Positions 1 to 7,954 of a stretch of 64,000 bases of DNA are shown here, one piece after another. This stretch comes from a virus: the IMG/VR virus record IMGVR_UViG_3300009194_000009, positions 1 to 64,000 of that record. One strand, 5' to 3'. Under the pieces are notes generated by a model, which was not told where the DNA came from, did no database searches, and saw only the letters and a program-made list of their open reading frames with translations. The position numbers were made by a program, and so were the translations under genes. Each line of letters begins with the position of its first letter. The stretch's first letter is position 1.

Positions 1-131
1 ATATGAAATATCATTATCATGATATTTCTATTACCTAAATATTAATACTCTATCTCTAACTAAAACTCTTACTTTTTCTTTATATAGAAATAATAAGAAA
101 TAGGTTAGACTTTTAGGTCAGACATTTTTAC

Positions 132-160
132 TTGACTAAAACGCATATACATGATTTGAT
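132..160 (+). promoter_or_regulatory. sigma70-like promoter candidate
   Basis: TTGACT (132-137) and TTTGAT (155-160) are separated by 17 bases, about 20 bases before the first gene's start. Only a moderate match to consensus. The first 130 bases hold AT-rich sequence with no gene that I can see. Confidence 0.35.
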
Positions 161-181
161 ACGTAAAAACAAGAGGATACT

Positions 182-649
182 ATGAGTAAGAACTGGTTGG
201 ATATTTTAAGCAATGACGAATCGAAGATAGATGACTTCTACAAGTACTACATGAATGAAGCGAATGATGCGAAGAATGAGCTTGGTATTGATGGGCATGT
301 CGAAAAACTAGCTAGGATGATGCCTGCTATTACCGATAAGCGTTTCTCACAACTACAGGAAATTGAAGCAGTTTTAGAAATGTTCAACATTGAGTTGAAA
401 AAAATAAAGAGCAAACACTATAAACAATACCTAGAACATTATTCTCGCGCATTATCTAGTCGCGATGTCGAAAAATACATTGACGGTGAAAGTGATGTTA
501 TTGAAAAATTGTTACTAATCAACAAGGTAGCTTTAGTAAGGAATAAATTCACAAGTATAACTAAGGCTTTAGAGGTAAAACATTTCCAGATTACAAATAT
601 CGTTAAATTGAAAGCTGCTGGTTTGGATGATAGCGATATTTTATTTTAA
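182..649 (+). CDS. UvsY-like recombination mediator candidate
   Basis: A 155-residue, mostly helical, soluble protein. The second half has the same order of features as T4 UvsY (137 residues): a tyrosine-rich helix (LEHYSRAL), a lysine/glutamate helix, and a C-terminal helix pair in which the spacing of ALEVKHFQITNIVKLKAAG parallels the UvsY C-terminus. In T4, UvsY loads the recombinase UvsX onto gp32-coated single strands; that role is inferred only from this resemblance. The start has a good ribosome site (AGAGGA, 6 bases upstream). It leads a plus-strand run that continues into the topoisomerase genes. No UvsX or gp32 gene lies in this window to support the call. Alternative: an unrelated helical phage protein. 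Confidence 0.45.
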   Translation: MSKNWLDILSNDESKIDDFYKYYMNEANDAKNELGIDGHVEKLARMMPAITDKRFSQLQEIEAVLEMFNIELKKIKSKHYKQYLEHYSRALSSRDVEKYIDGESDVIEKLLLINKVALVRNKFTSITKALEVKHFQITNIVKLKAAGLDDSDILF

Positions 650-661
650 TTAAGGATAATC

Positions 662-1159
662 ATGAACAGTTCTTATTTTGGTTCTTTCGGTAAACGAACA
701 TTCTGTGATCTTTTTGAATTGAATGTTCGCACAGTTCATAAAGACTTACATATATTTGAAATCATAAACTGTGAAGTCATAAATCATCTTGTAATTCCTC
801 TACCTATTACAGAAGAGGTAGAGGATGGGTTTGTACCTAGCTGTTTTAAAAAGATAAAAAATAGCTCCTATATGCTAGGACTCTTGACGGATGACAGTAG
901 TAAGGTACTATATGAAAACAATAAAATTTCTCTCATTGATACATATGAGAATAGGCCCTTGCAATATTGCATAGACCGAAACAAAGAATATGTATTAGTT
1001 GAGGTGCAAGAGAACATTATAGGTGTAAGGGTAGGAAAAAAACAGAGAGTATACATTGATGAATTCAATTCACTTACTGAAACACCAATGTCTGAATATG
1101 AAGAGTACAAAACTGAAAAAGAAATTTATCTCAATATAATGAATTATAAAAAAGATTAA
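662..1159 (+). CDS. Hypothetical protein upstream of topoisomerase
   Basis: A 165-residue protein I do not recognise. It looks globular and mixed alpha/beta with no membrane segment or signal peptide. Cysteines are scattered and do not form a zinc pattern. It begins 12 bases after the preceding gene with AAGGA in front of ATG and ends 15 bases before the topoisomerase large subunit, so it probably belongs to the same transcript. Position suggests a replication or recombination accessory, but nothing in the sequence shows this. Confidence 0.7.
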   Translation: MNSSYFGSFGKRTFCDLFELNVRTVHKDLHIFEIINCEVINHLVIPLPITEEVEDGFVPSCFKKIKNSSYMLGLLTDDSSKVLYENNKISLIDTYENRPLQYCIDRNKEYVLVEVQENIIGVRVGKKQRVYIDEFNSLTETPMSEYEEYKTEKEIYLNIMNYKKD

Positions 1160-1174
1160 GGTTAGAATAAACTT

Positions 1175-3028
1175 ATGAGTGAAGCATTAAAACAATATCA
1201 TAAAGTTTCAAGACATTTGAGCGACGAAGAACACGTTCTTCTTAGACCACACATGTTTATTGGTTCAACATCCAAAGAGAAATACACTCAGTTCATAATC
1301 AATGAATATAGGGACATTGAGTATATCCCCGGACTGTTGAAATTGGTTAATGAAATTATCGATAACTCTGTGGATGTGGCAATCAAAACTAAATTCAAGT
1401 ACAGTAATAAAATTGAAATTGATATGACTGCTGATTATGTACGTGTTCGGGACAATGGAACCGGGATACCAGTAGTCAAAGTATCAGATCGAGACGGCAA
1501 TGATGTATGGAACCCGGTTATGTCGTGGACGTACACAAAGGCTGGTACTAACTTTGACGATAGCATAGAAGATGCACGACAAAGCATAGGTATGAATGGT
1601 GTTGGCTCGACAGTGGTTAGCATCTTCTCTAAAAAGTTCGTAGGGGAGACTTGCGACGGATCTAAGAAGCTAATACTTCATACTAGCGAGAATAACCATG
1701 TAGATGATGTTAAAGTTGGACGCAGTAAAAAGAATTACACACAAGTATATTTCGAACCGGACTTCAGTCGATTTGGTATTCAATCGTTTGATCAAGAGCA
1801 TATTGATGTTATCCGTGATCGAATTGAAAAACTTGCCGCGATATACCCAGAAATTGAGTTCGTATTCAACGAAACAAAGATTTCATATAAAGATACTACC
1901 GAGTTTCTAAAACATTTCGATAGCAAGAATGTTTATGAAAAAGATGAGAAAAGCATGATTGCCTTTCTTCCCAACACTACAGAAGAATTTAGATTCATAT
2001 CTGTTGTAAATGGTCTTAATATATCAAAGGGTGGTTCGCATATCGACCATATAATGGACAGCCTGTGTAAGTACCTACGACCTGCGATTAATAAAAAATA
2101 TAAAATTGATGTTGTACCGTCGCAAATAAAACAGCATTTGTTTGTTATCAACTTCACTAGAGATTTCCCTAATCTTAAGTTTGATTCACAGACAAAAGAA
2201 CGTATAACTAATGACAAGTCTGAGGTTGAAGGTGTTTATGACAGTGTAGATTTTGAAAAGCTTGCACAAAAGGTTCTCAAAACCGAAGAAATTATCATGC
2301 CAATTGTAGAATTCCAGCTTATGAAGGCGGAACGTGCAGAGCGTAAAAGACTACAGGCAGAACAGAAAAAAGCCCTTAAGGAAAAGGTTGCAAAACATCT
2401 ACCTCCAAAGTCGAGAGATAATGCTAAAAATATTCTTTACATTGTAGAAGGTGATAGTGCAAAAGGAAACTTCATGACTGTTCGTAATATGGACTATCAT
2501 GGGGTGTATCCGTTAAAAGGTAAGTTTGTGAATGTATCTCGTATTAACAAAATGGATATATTGGCACACAATGAATGTAAAGAGCTTATGTCCATCCTTG
2601 GGTTGAAAATTGGTGAACCTGCACCGAGTAAGTTAAAGCATAACTACGGAAAAATATATATTACAGCGGATGCTGATGTGGATGGCTATTGCATTACCTC
2701 TCAGTTGATAAACTTCTTCAATCTTTGGCCTGAGTTATTTGAAAGAGGTATTATTCATATTCTATATACACCTATTATGGAAATACGAAAAGGTACTAAG
2801 ATTGTGAAGTCATTCTATAGTTTAAGTGATTACAAGAAATATAAAATTAAAAATGGTGAATCATTAAAATACCTAAAAGGTTTAGGTTCATTAGGCGTCA
2901 ATCAGTATCGAAAATATCTTATAGATGAACCTGTCGTTGAAGTCGTAGAGAATGATGAAGGGGCAAATGATATTCTCGATGTAGTGTTTGGTGAAGATGC
3001 GAAATTACGTAAGAAATGGTTGGAGTGA
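1175..3028 (+). CDS. 39: DNA topoisomerase II large subunit (gp39-gp60 fused)
   Basis: ATP-dependent type II topoisomerase subunit that works with the next gene product to pass duplexes through each other during phage replication. The N-terminal GHKL ATPase has the Bergerat-fold motifs EIIDNSVD (about residue 62), DNGTGIPV (about 93) and GMNGVGSTVVS (about 143). The transducer domain follows, then a TOPRIM domain with YIVEGDSAKGN (about 424) and the metal-binding DADVDG (about 503). T4 splits this protein into gp39 and gp60; here both parts are one 617-residue chain, as in cellular enzymes and many T4 relatives. It ends directly against gene 52, so the two are co-expressed. The ribosome site is weak (TAAGG about 12 bases upstream). 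Confidence 0.95.
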   Translation: MSEALKQYHKVSRHLSDEEHVLLRPHMFIGSTSKEKYTQFIINEYRDIEYIPGLLKLVNEIIDNSVDVAIKTKFKYSNKIEIDMTADYVRVRDNGTGIPVVKVSDRDGNDVWNPVMSWTYTKAGTNFDDSIEDARQSIGMNGVGSTVVSIFSKKFVGETCDGSKKLILHTSENNHVDDVKVGRSKKNYTQVYFEPDFSRFGIQSFDQEHIDVIRDRIEKLAAIYPEIEFVFNETKISYKDTTEFLKHFDSKNVYEKDEKSMIAFLPNTTEEFRFISVVNGLNISKGGSHIDHIMDSLCKYLRPAINKKYKIDVVPSQIKQHLFVINFTRDFPNLKFDSQTKERITNDKSEVEGVYDSVDFEKLAQKVLKTEEIIMPIVEFQLMKAERAERKRLQAEQKKALKEKVAKHLPPKSRDNAKNILYIVEGDSAKGNFMTVRNMDYHGVYPLKGKFVNVSRINKMDILAHNECKELMSILGLKIGEPAPSKLKHNYGKIYITADADVDGYCITSQLINFFNLWPELFERGIIHILYTPIMEIRKGTKIVKSFYSLSDYKKYKIKNGESLKYLKGLGSLGVNQYRKYLIDEPVVEVVENDEGANDILDVVFGEDAKLRKKWLE

Positions 3029-3037
3029 TTGAAACAG

Positions 3038-4399
3038 ATGGCAAGACGAACTAAAAAAACAGACATAGTGAAAATTACAGACTATATCAATACCCGATAT
3101 AGAGATTATTCGATTTATACTAACAATGAACGTGCAATACCGAGTATTATTGATGGTTTTAAACCAGTTCAACGAAAAATAATTTACACCTCGATGAAAG
3201 AATGTTCTAAAGAGTATACTAAACTATCATCCTTGGGCGGTGTATTAGCCAAGGTTGCAGCATACCACCATGGGAATGTTTCTGCTGAGAATGCCATTAT
3301 TAAAATGGCACAGGATTTTAATCAGAACCTCCCATTACTAGACTATGAAGGAACCTTTGGTACACGTCCCGTACCAGATGCTGGTGCAGCAAGGTATATA
3401 TTTGTGAAGCTTGGGGAGAACTTTGAAAAGATTTTTAAAGATAATGATATACTTCCTCAGTCATTGGATAAAGATGATCATCCAGAGCCCCTTTATTATC
3501 TTCCTATCATACCAACCATATTGTTGAATGGTGCTAAAGGAATGGCAGTTGGCTTTGCGGTAAATATCTTGCCACGTGACATTGTTGACATCACTGAATC
3601 ATGTATTAATTACGTTTCTAAAGGTAAAACACTAAGTGTAATGCCGAAGCTCAAGCCTTTCAATGGAACGTTTGAACAGGTTAGTGAGAAAAAGTATATC
3701 TGTAAAGGTGTATTAGAACATGAGCGTCTTAATGTCTATCGTATAAAAGAACTACCACTGAAGTATATTCATGAGAAATATGTCAGTCATTTGGATTCCC
3801 TAGTTGAGAAGGGCGTGATTAAACGGTATGACGACGACACCTCTGATGTGTTTGATTTCAGAATTCACGCTTCTCGTGGTATAGATATGAAGACACTAGA
3901 AAAAGAATTGAATCTCTCGGAACCCATTACTGAAAATTACAGTGTGATAGAAGACTTTGATCAAAGTGGTGATGCTGAAGATCTCGGAAATATAAAGATT
4001 AATACGTATGAATCGGTAGAAGACATTATAAAAACATTCTGTGATTTCAGGATTACATTTTATGACAAGCGCATTTCTCATAATTTATTCAAACTCAAGA
4101 ATAGTATTCGTCTAAAAGAAGCAAAGATCGAATTCATTAACGATGTATTGAGTAACAAGATCAATATTAGGAACGTGACACGTAAACAGCTTCAGGATAC
4201 ATTGGTTAAAAGAGGGTATGATGAAGAGCTTATTGAGAAAGTAATCTCAATGCCTGTATATTCGATGACCAAAGATAACATTGACAAAATGAATCGTGAA
4301 ATAGCTGCGCACAGAAAAGATATAGACTGGTGGAATAAACAAACCGCTAAGAAACTATACCTCAAAGATTTACGTGATCTTTTGAAAGAATATAAATAA
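3038..4399 (+). CDS. 52: DNA topoisomerase II medium subunit (gp52)
   Basis: The DNA cleavage-religation subunit, partner of the upstream ATPase subunit. The GyrA/ParC-type signature is clear: ERAIPSIIDGFKPVQRK near the N-terminus, then AAYHHGN, and the active-site tyrosine in AARYIFVKLG (about residue 120). A C-terminal helical region follows. The length of about 453 residues matches T4 gp52 (442). The open frame reaches back to TTG at 3029, but ATG at 3038 sits at a workable distance from GGAG (3022-3025), which lies inside the end of the upstream gene, so I start there. The two subunits are almost contiguous, implying translational coupling. Confident. Confidence 0.95.
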   Translation: MARRTKKTDIVKITDYINTRYRDYSIYTNNERAIPSIIDGFKPVQRKIIYTSMKECSKEYTKLSSLGGVLAKVAAYHHGNVSAENAIIKMAQDFNQNLPLLDYEGTFGTRPVPDAGAARYIFVKLGENFEKIFKDNDILPQSLDKDDHPEPLYYLPIIPTILLNGAKGMAVGFAVNILPRDIVDITESCINYVSKGKTLSVMPKLKPFNGTFEQVSEKKYICKGVLEHERLNVYRIKELPLKYIHEKYVSHLDSLVEKGVIKRYDDDTSDVFDFRIHASRGIDMKTLEKELNLSEPITENYSVIEDFDQSGDAEDLGNIKINTYESVEDIIKTFCDFRITFYDKRISHNLFKLKNSIRLKEAKIEFINDVLSNKINIRNVTRKQLQDTLVKRGYDEELIEKVISMPVYSMTKDNIDKMNREIAAHRKDIDWWNKQTAKKLYLKDLRDLLKEYK

Positions 4400-4418
4400 T
4401 GTAAAAGGGTTAACTTAT

Positions 4419-5465
4419 ATGTTTATTTTACTACTATTCTTGAGTGCATTATCTATAGCTGCGGTAGCAGCATATTTCTCAATAACGGGGTTGGTGGCAG
4501 TATTTTCTGCCAGCGCCCTTTCCGTAATTATCATGGGGTCTGTACTAGAGGCAGGCAAACTAGTGGCCATCTCATATGCTTATCGATTCTGGAATATCAT
4601 TGGCTTTATACAAAAATCGTCATTGATGTTTTTTATTGTGACTCTAATGGTTATTACTTCCATCGGTATTTTCGGTTTTTTATCTAAAGCGCATTTGGAA
4701 AAGGTAGGACCGCAAGAACAATATGTTTTACAAATAGAGCGCCTTGAAGAAAAGGTTGATATGGAACAGACCAAAATAGACCGTAATCAGAAAGTCTTGG
4801 ATAACCTAGATGACGCATTGGATAAGTATATTGAACTTGGGTTTGTGACTAGAGGCTTGGAGCAGCGAGAAGAACAGTCTGATCAACGCTCTAGCGTCGA
4901 AGAAGCTATATCTAAGAGCGAATCTAGAATCGATGATTATAACAGTGATATTGCCGAGTTGAAGAGCAAGATGCAGGAAATTGAACTTGAAGTCGGTCCT
5001 ATAAAATATATTGCGGAGTTATTGTTTGGTGATACATCTAATTCCATTGATAAAGCTGTAAAGATTTTGATTTTACTGCTAGTATGTACCTTCGATCCAC
5101 TTGCTGTGATGTTGCTCATAAGTGCTAACCATGCGCATATACATCGCAATGATCATCGGGTACGTTCAGAATTCTCAGTATTTGAGAAAGATGATACTGT
5201 ACAAGATAGTAAAATGATGTATGATGATCTTACTGATGATCAGAAAGAAGAGCATATTCGAAAGGTACATGAGTACTTAAACAATATGGACGAATCTGAT
5301 ACTACAAGTGATAAAGATACTGAAGACAAATATAAAGATATGCTCGATAATCAACATGAAGATACAAGTAATGAAGATGTTGTGGAGAATGAATCTCCAT
5401 ATAAATTACACAACCTTGAGAAAGCGAAGAAAAAGTCATCTTGGTTGCCCAATTTTAAAAAATAA
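4419..5465 (+). CDS. Four-helix membrane protein with coiled coil
   Basis: A 348-residue integral membrane protein of unknown function. Hydrophobic segments lie at about residues 1-20, 23-45 and 66-88. A long charged heptad-like region (about 100-185) probably forms a coiled coil, and another hydrophobic helix (about 208-232) contains FDPLAVMLLISAN. The C-terminal 100 residues are acidic and hydrophilic, ending in a basic KKKSSWLPNFKK. From memory, proteins with this order and an FDPLAVMLLI-like helix occur in marine T4-like phages, so it is probably a conserved membrane or cell-takeover factor. It sits between topoisomerase and ClpX. A TATAAATA box overlaps the end of gene 52 but leaves little room for a ribosome site. 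Confidence 0.7.
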   Translation: MFILLLFLSALSIAAVAAYFSITGLVAVFSASALSVIIMGSVLEAGKLVAISYAYRFWNIIGFIQKSSLMFFIVTLMVITSIGIFGFLSKAHLEKVGPQEQYVLQIERLEEKVDMEQTKIDRNQKVLDNLDDALDKYIELGFVTRGLEQREEQSDQRSSVEEAISKSESRIDDYNSDIAELKSKMQEIELEVGPIKYIAELLFGDTSNSIDKAVKILILLLVCTFDPLAVMLLISANHAHIHRNDHRVRSEFSVFEKDDTVQDSKMMYDDLTDDQKEEHIRKVHEYLNNMDESDTTSDKDTEDKYKDMLDNQHEDTSNEDVVENESPYKLHNLEKAKKKSSWLPNFKK

Positions 5466-5477
5466 TAAGAGGTATAT

Positions 5478-6695
5478 ATGAAGTGTAGAACCTGTCCTAA
5501 GACTGATAGCGATATTGATTTCTTTATCTCGATTGATGAGGTAGGAGATGAGGGAATTTGTGGTGAATGTGTAAATGCAATGCATCGTCACTATCTGGGA
5601 TATTTGAATAGAAATACCTCTGGTGTTAAAGCTAACGATTCTAAAATTAACATCCCATCTACAAAAACATTGGTCGAATATCTTGATCAGTATATTATTG
5701 AACAGGAAACAGCAAAAAAAGACATTGCGATAGCAGTACGAAACCACTATAAGCGTTTGAGCTTACCGCAAGATGAACAAAAAGATTTAGACAAAAGTAA
5801 TATTTTACTAATGGGTGAATCAGGTACAGGTAAGACGGCCATTATTCAACATATCGCACGTTTCATTAACGTTCCGATGGTTGTAGTGGATACTACAAGT
5901 ATGTCTGCATCTGGATATACTGGTGATGATGTTGAACAATGTATTAAAGAACTATACGCAAAAGCTGATAAAAACAAAGAACTGGCAGAAAAGGGAATTG
6001 TGTTTTTGGATGAAATTGATAAAAAGAAAAAGTCTAAAGGTGGTGGGTCTACCTCTGATGTGAGTGGGGAAGATGTACAAAAGTCATTTCTACGTCTTCT
6101 CGAAGGTAAAGAAATAAAGGTTGCTAAAAATGTAGGTATCGATACTAAGGACATACTCTTCATTGCCGGTGGTTCTTTTGTAGGATTGGAAAAGATTGTA
6201 CAAAAGCGCTTAGAAACCAATTCTATTGGCTTTGGACGTGCAAAGAAGGATGAAGACATTGATATGGGTGAAATCTATAAACATGTTAATACTGACGATC
6301 TTGTCGAGTTTGGTATGATTCCAGAATTGGTTGGGCGTCTACCTATTCATACGTATACTAATACCCTAACTAGAGATGACATTAAGCGGGTAATGACTGA
6401 GACGAAGAATAGTGTAGTGAAGCAGTTCGAGACCTTGTTTGCGGTTGACGGTGTAAAATTACAATTTAAACCAGAAGCTGTTGATTTTGTAGCCGATAAG
6501 GTAGTTAAAGACAAAATTGGCGTTCGTGGTCTTCGTAAGGTATTGGAAAAAGAACTACGACATGTTCAATATGACATTGAGGAATACACAAGTCGGAACA
6601 TACAAACTGTAGTTGTTGAATTTGATTCAAAAAGTAATTCATTAAAGACTAAGTTTCGTTACAATAGAAAAAAGAAAAATAATAACAATAAATAA
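5478..6695 (+). CDS. clpX: ClpX-like AAA+ unfoldase
   Basis: ATP-driven protein unfoldase that feeds substrates to a ClpP peptidase. The full ClpX architecture is present in 405 residues (E. coli 424): zinc-binding domain with Cys3, Cys6, Cys28 and Cys31; Walker A GESGTGKT (about 114-121); pore-loop sequence SGYTGDDVE, corresponding to GYVGEDVE; Walker B VFLDEIDK; a SIGFG tripeptide loop matching the IGF loop that docks onto ClpP; and the sensor 2 segment GVRGLRKVLE. No ClpP gene is in the window, so it would have to use the host peptidase. The C-terminal tail is basic (RKKKNNNNK). It heads a proteostasis cluster with bS21 and ClpS. The start is preceded by AAGAGG. Confidence 0.93.
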   Translation: MKCRTCPKTDSDIDFFISIDEVGDEGICGECVNAMHRHYLGYLNRNTSGVKANDSKINIPSTKTLVEYLDQYIIEQETAKKDIAIAVRNHYKRLSLPQDEQKDLDKSNILLMGESGTGKTAIIQHIARFINVPMVVVDTTSMSASGYTGDDVEQCIKELYAKADKNKELAEKGIVFLDEIDKKKKSKGGGSTSDVSGEDVQKSFLRLLEGKEIKVAKNVGIDTKDILFIAGGSFVGLEKIVQKRLETNSIGFGRAKKDEDIDMGEIYKHVNTDDLVEFGMIPELVGRLPIHTYTNTLTRDDIKRVMTETKNSVVKQFETLFAVDGVKLQFKPEAVDFVADKVVKDKIGVRGLRKVLEKELRHVQYDIEEYTSRNIQTVVVEFDSKSNSLKTKFRYNRKKKNNNNK

Positions 6696-6736
6696 CTATT
6701 CATATTGAGAAAATATTAGGAGAGTAATTTAATAAT

Positions 6737-6985
6737 ATGAAAAGATTTAAGGGTGAACCTCATAAAATCCAAGGGTTGAAAGTTGAGGTAAGAAATGGTA
6801 ATGTAGACCGTGCATTGAAAAAACTTCGTAAGAAGGTTGATGAAGACGGTCGTGTTAAAGAGTATAGTCTTAGAAAAGAATTTCAGAAACCTTCAATGAA
6901 AAAGAAGCTTGATAAAAAACGCGCAATCAAGCGTTACGAAAAGAAGCTTCGTGAAGAAGAAAAGAACCTTCAGAAATTTGACTAA
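6737..6985 (+). CDS. rpsU: Ribosomal protein bS21 homologue
   Basis: An 82-residue, very basic protein aligning along its whole length with bacterial small-subunit protein bS21. The N-terminal strand LKVEVRNGNVDRALKKLRK corresponds to the bS21 start, followed by a short linker, the YSLRKEFQKPS segment (bS21 REFYEKPT) and the C-terminal basic helix KRAIKRYEKKLREEEK. bS21 binds near the 30S platform by the anti-Shine-Dalgarno helix and affects initiation. A phage copy could replace host bS21 and bias initiation to phage messages; that is inference. Phage-encoded bS21 is known from marine viruses. AGGAGAG precedes the ATG. It lies between clpX and clpS. Confidence 0.88.
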   Translation: MKRFKGEPHKIQGLKVEVRNGNVDRALKKLRKKVDEDGRVKEYSLRKEFQKPSMKKKLDKKRAIKRYEKKLREEEKNLQKFD

Positions 6986-6998
6986 AAAGGAGTCGATA

Positions 6999-7301
6999 AT
7001 GTCTAGTAAGACAGATGTTGTAGAGTTGGACGAAATTAAAGTCGTTGAACCAAAAAGGTACAAAGCTATTATCCATAACGATGATACTACACCTGTAGAT
7101 TTCGTTGCTATGGTTCTTACAGAGATCTACCGTAAATCAGTAGATGAAGCGTGGGATCTAACCATGCAAACCCATAATGACGGAAGTGCAGTTATTAAAT
7201 ATGGCTTAAAAGGATACCTTGAGAGTCTTTCTGATGATGCTCTTGCTGCCGCAAGAAAATATGGATTTAAAGATTTCACTATTACTAATGAAGAAGAATG
7301 A
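6999..7301 (+). CDS. clpS: ClpS-like adaptor
   Basis: A 100-residue protein with the ClpS fold signature: RYKAIIHNDDTTPVDFVAMVLTEI matches the start of the ClpS core (the HNDD-TP-FV pattern), and the later segment has the two helices and final strand. In bacteria ClpS delivers N-degron substrates to ClpA and blocks other ClpA substrates. Here it lies beside clpX, so the partner could be host ClpA, the phage ClpX, or both. The open frame extends back to 6909, but AAGGAG at 6987-6992 precedes ATG 6999, and earlier starts would overlap bS21 widely, so I use 6999. It overlaps the next gene's likely ribosome site. Confidence 0.88.
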   Translation: MSSKTDVVELDEIKVVEPKRYKAIIHNDDTTPVDFVAMVLTEIYRKSVDEAWDLTMQTHNDGSAVIKYGLKGYLESLSDDALAAARKYGFKDFTITNEEE

Positions 7302-7308
7302 GGTGGAT

Positions 7309-7626
7309 GTGTTACAAATTAATGCTGGATATAAAAAAGGTGATGCTGTAACAGTATTACTGGATAATATGACTGAAATTGTAGGTCGTTATGTAAACGA
7401 CGATGAAAAGACTATTGTACTAAGTTGTGTTCGAATGATTGTACCACAACCCAATGCACAAGGTGGTGTCGGTATTGCTCTACATCCACTATCATATAGT
7501 GCGGAAGATGCCTATTCATGTGACATTACATTTGAAAAGGCCAAGATTGTAACATATATGAAATCTATGGAGTCTGTAGATAAACAATTACGCTCAGAAG
7601 ATTCTGGGATTGTGAGTCCTTCATAA
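7309..7626 (+). CDS. Small beta-rich protein, possibly Sm-like
   Basis: About 105 residues from GTG 7309, which has GAGG (7300-7303) overlapping the clpS stop. ATG 7288 is an alternative without a ribosome site. The pattern is beta-rich: KKGDAVTVLLDNMTEIVGRY, then alternating hydrophobics, a proline/asparagine-rich VPQPNAQGG loop and a short C-terminal helix. From memory, small proteins of this shape (charge-alternating strand, NPR/VPQP loop) recur in marine T4-like phages, and an Sm-like barrel is a reasonable guess, but I cannot assign a function. Confidence 0.55.
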   Translation: MLQINAGYKKGDAVTVLLDNMTEIVGRYVNDDEKTIVLSCVRMIVPQPNAQGGVGIALHPLSYSAEDAYSCDITFEKAKIVTYMKSMESVDKQLRSEDSGIVSPS

Positions 7627-7627
7627 T

Positions 7628-7954
7628 ATGATTGGCTTCATAAAAAAAGTTGTCACGTTAGTCAAATTCATTAATAAACTTAATATTAATGAAACAGATG
7701 GACAGGTAACCATAGAATTTGATAAGGATATCCATATCAAGTCTATGGGAAACGTTATGCATTCGACGGAAAAGAATTTTATTCTGAAAGCTGGACCAAA
7801 AGGAAAAGCTTTTCTCTTCCTTAATCCCCAAATTGAAATGGATGAATCCGTAACAGAAAACGTCAAACGCTCAAACGAAGAGTTTGAGCGTAAGATGAAG
7901 GAAATGAAAAACAAGACGCAGCCAAAGTCTCATAGTGATTGTGACCTTGGCTAG
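7628..7954 (+). CDS. Hypothetical protein, beta N-terminal half and charged tail
   Basis: A 108-residue protein, start one base after the previous stop region. The middle (DGQVTIEFDKDIHIKSMGNV, then KNFILKAGPKG) resembles the short beta-helix repeats of spike proteins. The last 35 residues are a charged helix with a final DCDLG. It overlaps by 4 bases with the convergent hub gene, whose C-terminal region is also beta-helical, so a virion role is possible. Unrecognised otherwise. Confidence 0.6.
   Translation: MIGFIKKVVTLVKFINKLNINETDGQVTIEFDKDIHIKSMGNVMHSTEKNFILKAGPKGKAFLFLNPQIEMDESVTENVKRSNEEFERKMKEMKNKTQPKSHSDCDLG

Noticed and set aside
3029-3037. TTG start for gene 52
   Set aside because: GGAG would be only three bases away. 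ATG 3038 has a workable spacing and matches the family start.
4391-4398. TATAAATA at the end of gene 52
   Set aside because: It overlaps the last codons and the implied transcript start falls in the next ribosome site, so it is probably chance.
5846-6259. Minus-strand open frame across clpX
   Set aside because: It is a shadow of a strongly conserved plus-strand gene and has no ribosome site.
6909-6998. Upstream extension of the ClpS frame to 6909
   Set aside because: It overlaps bS21 almost fully and lacks a ribosome site, while AAGGAG sits before ATG 6999.
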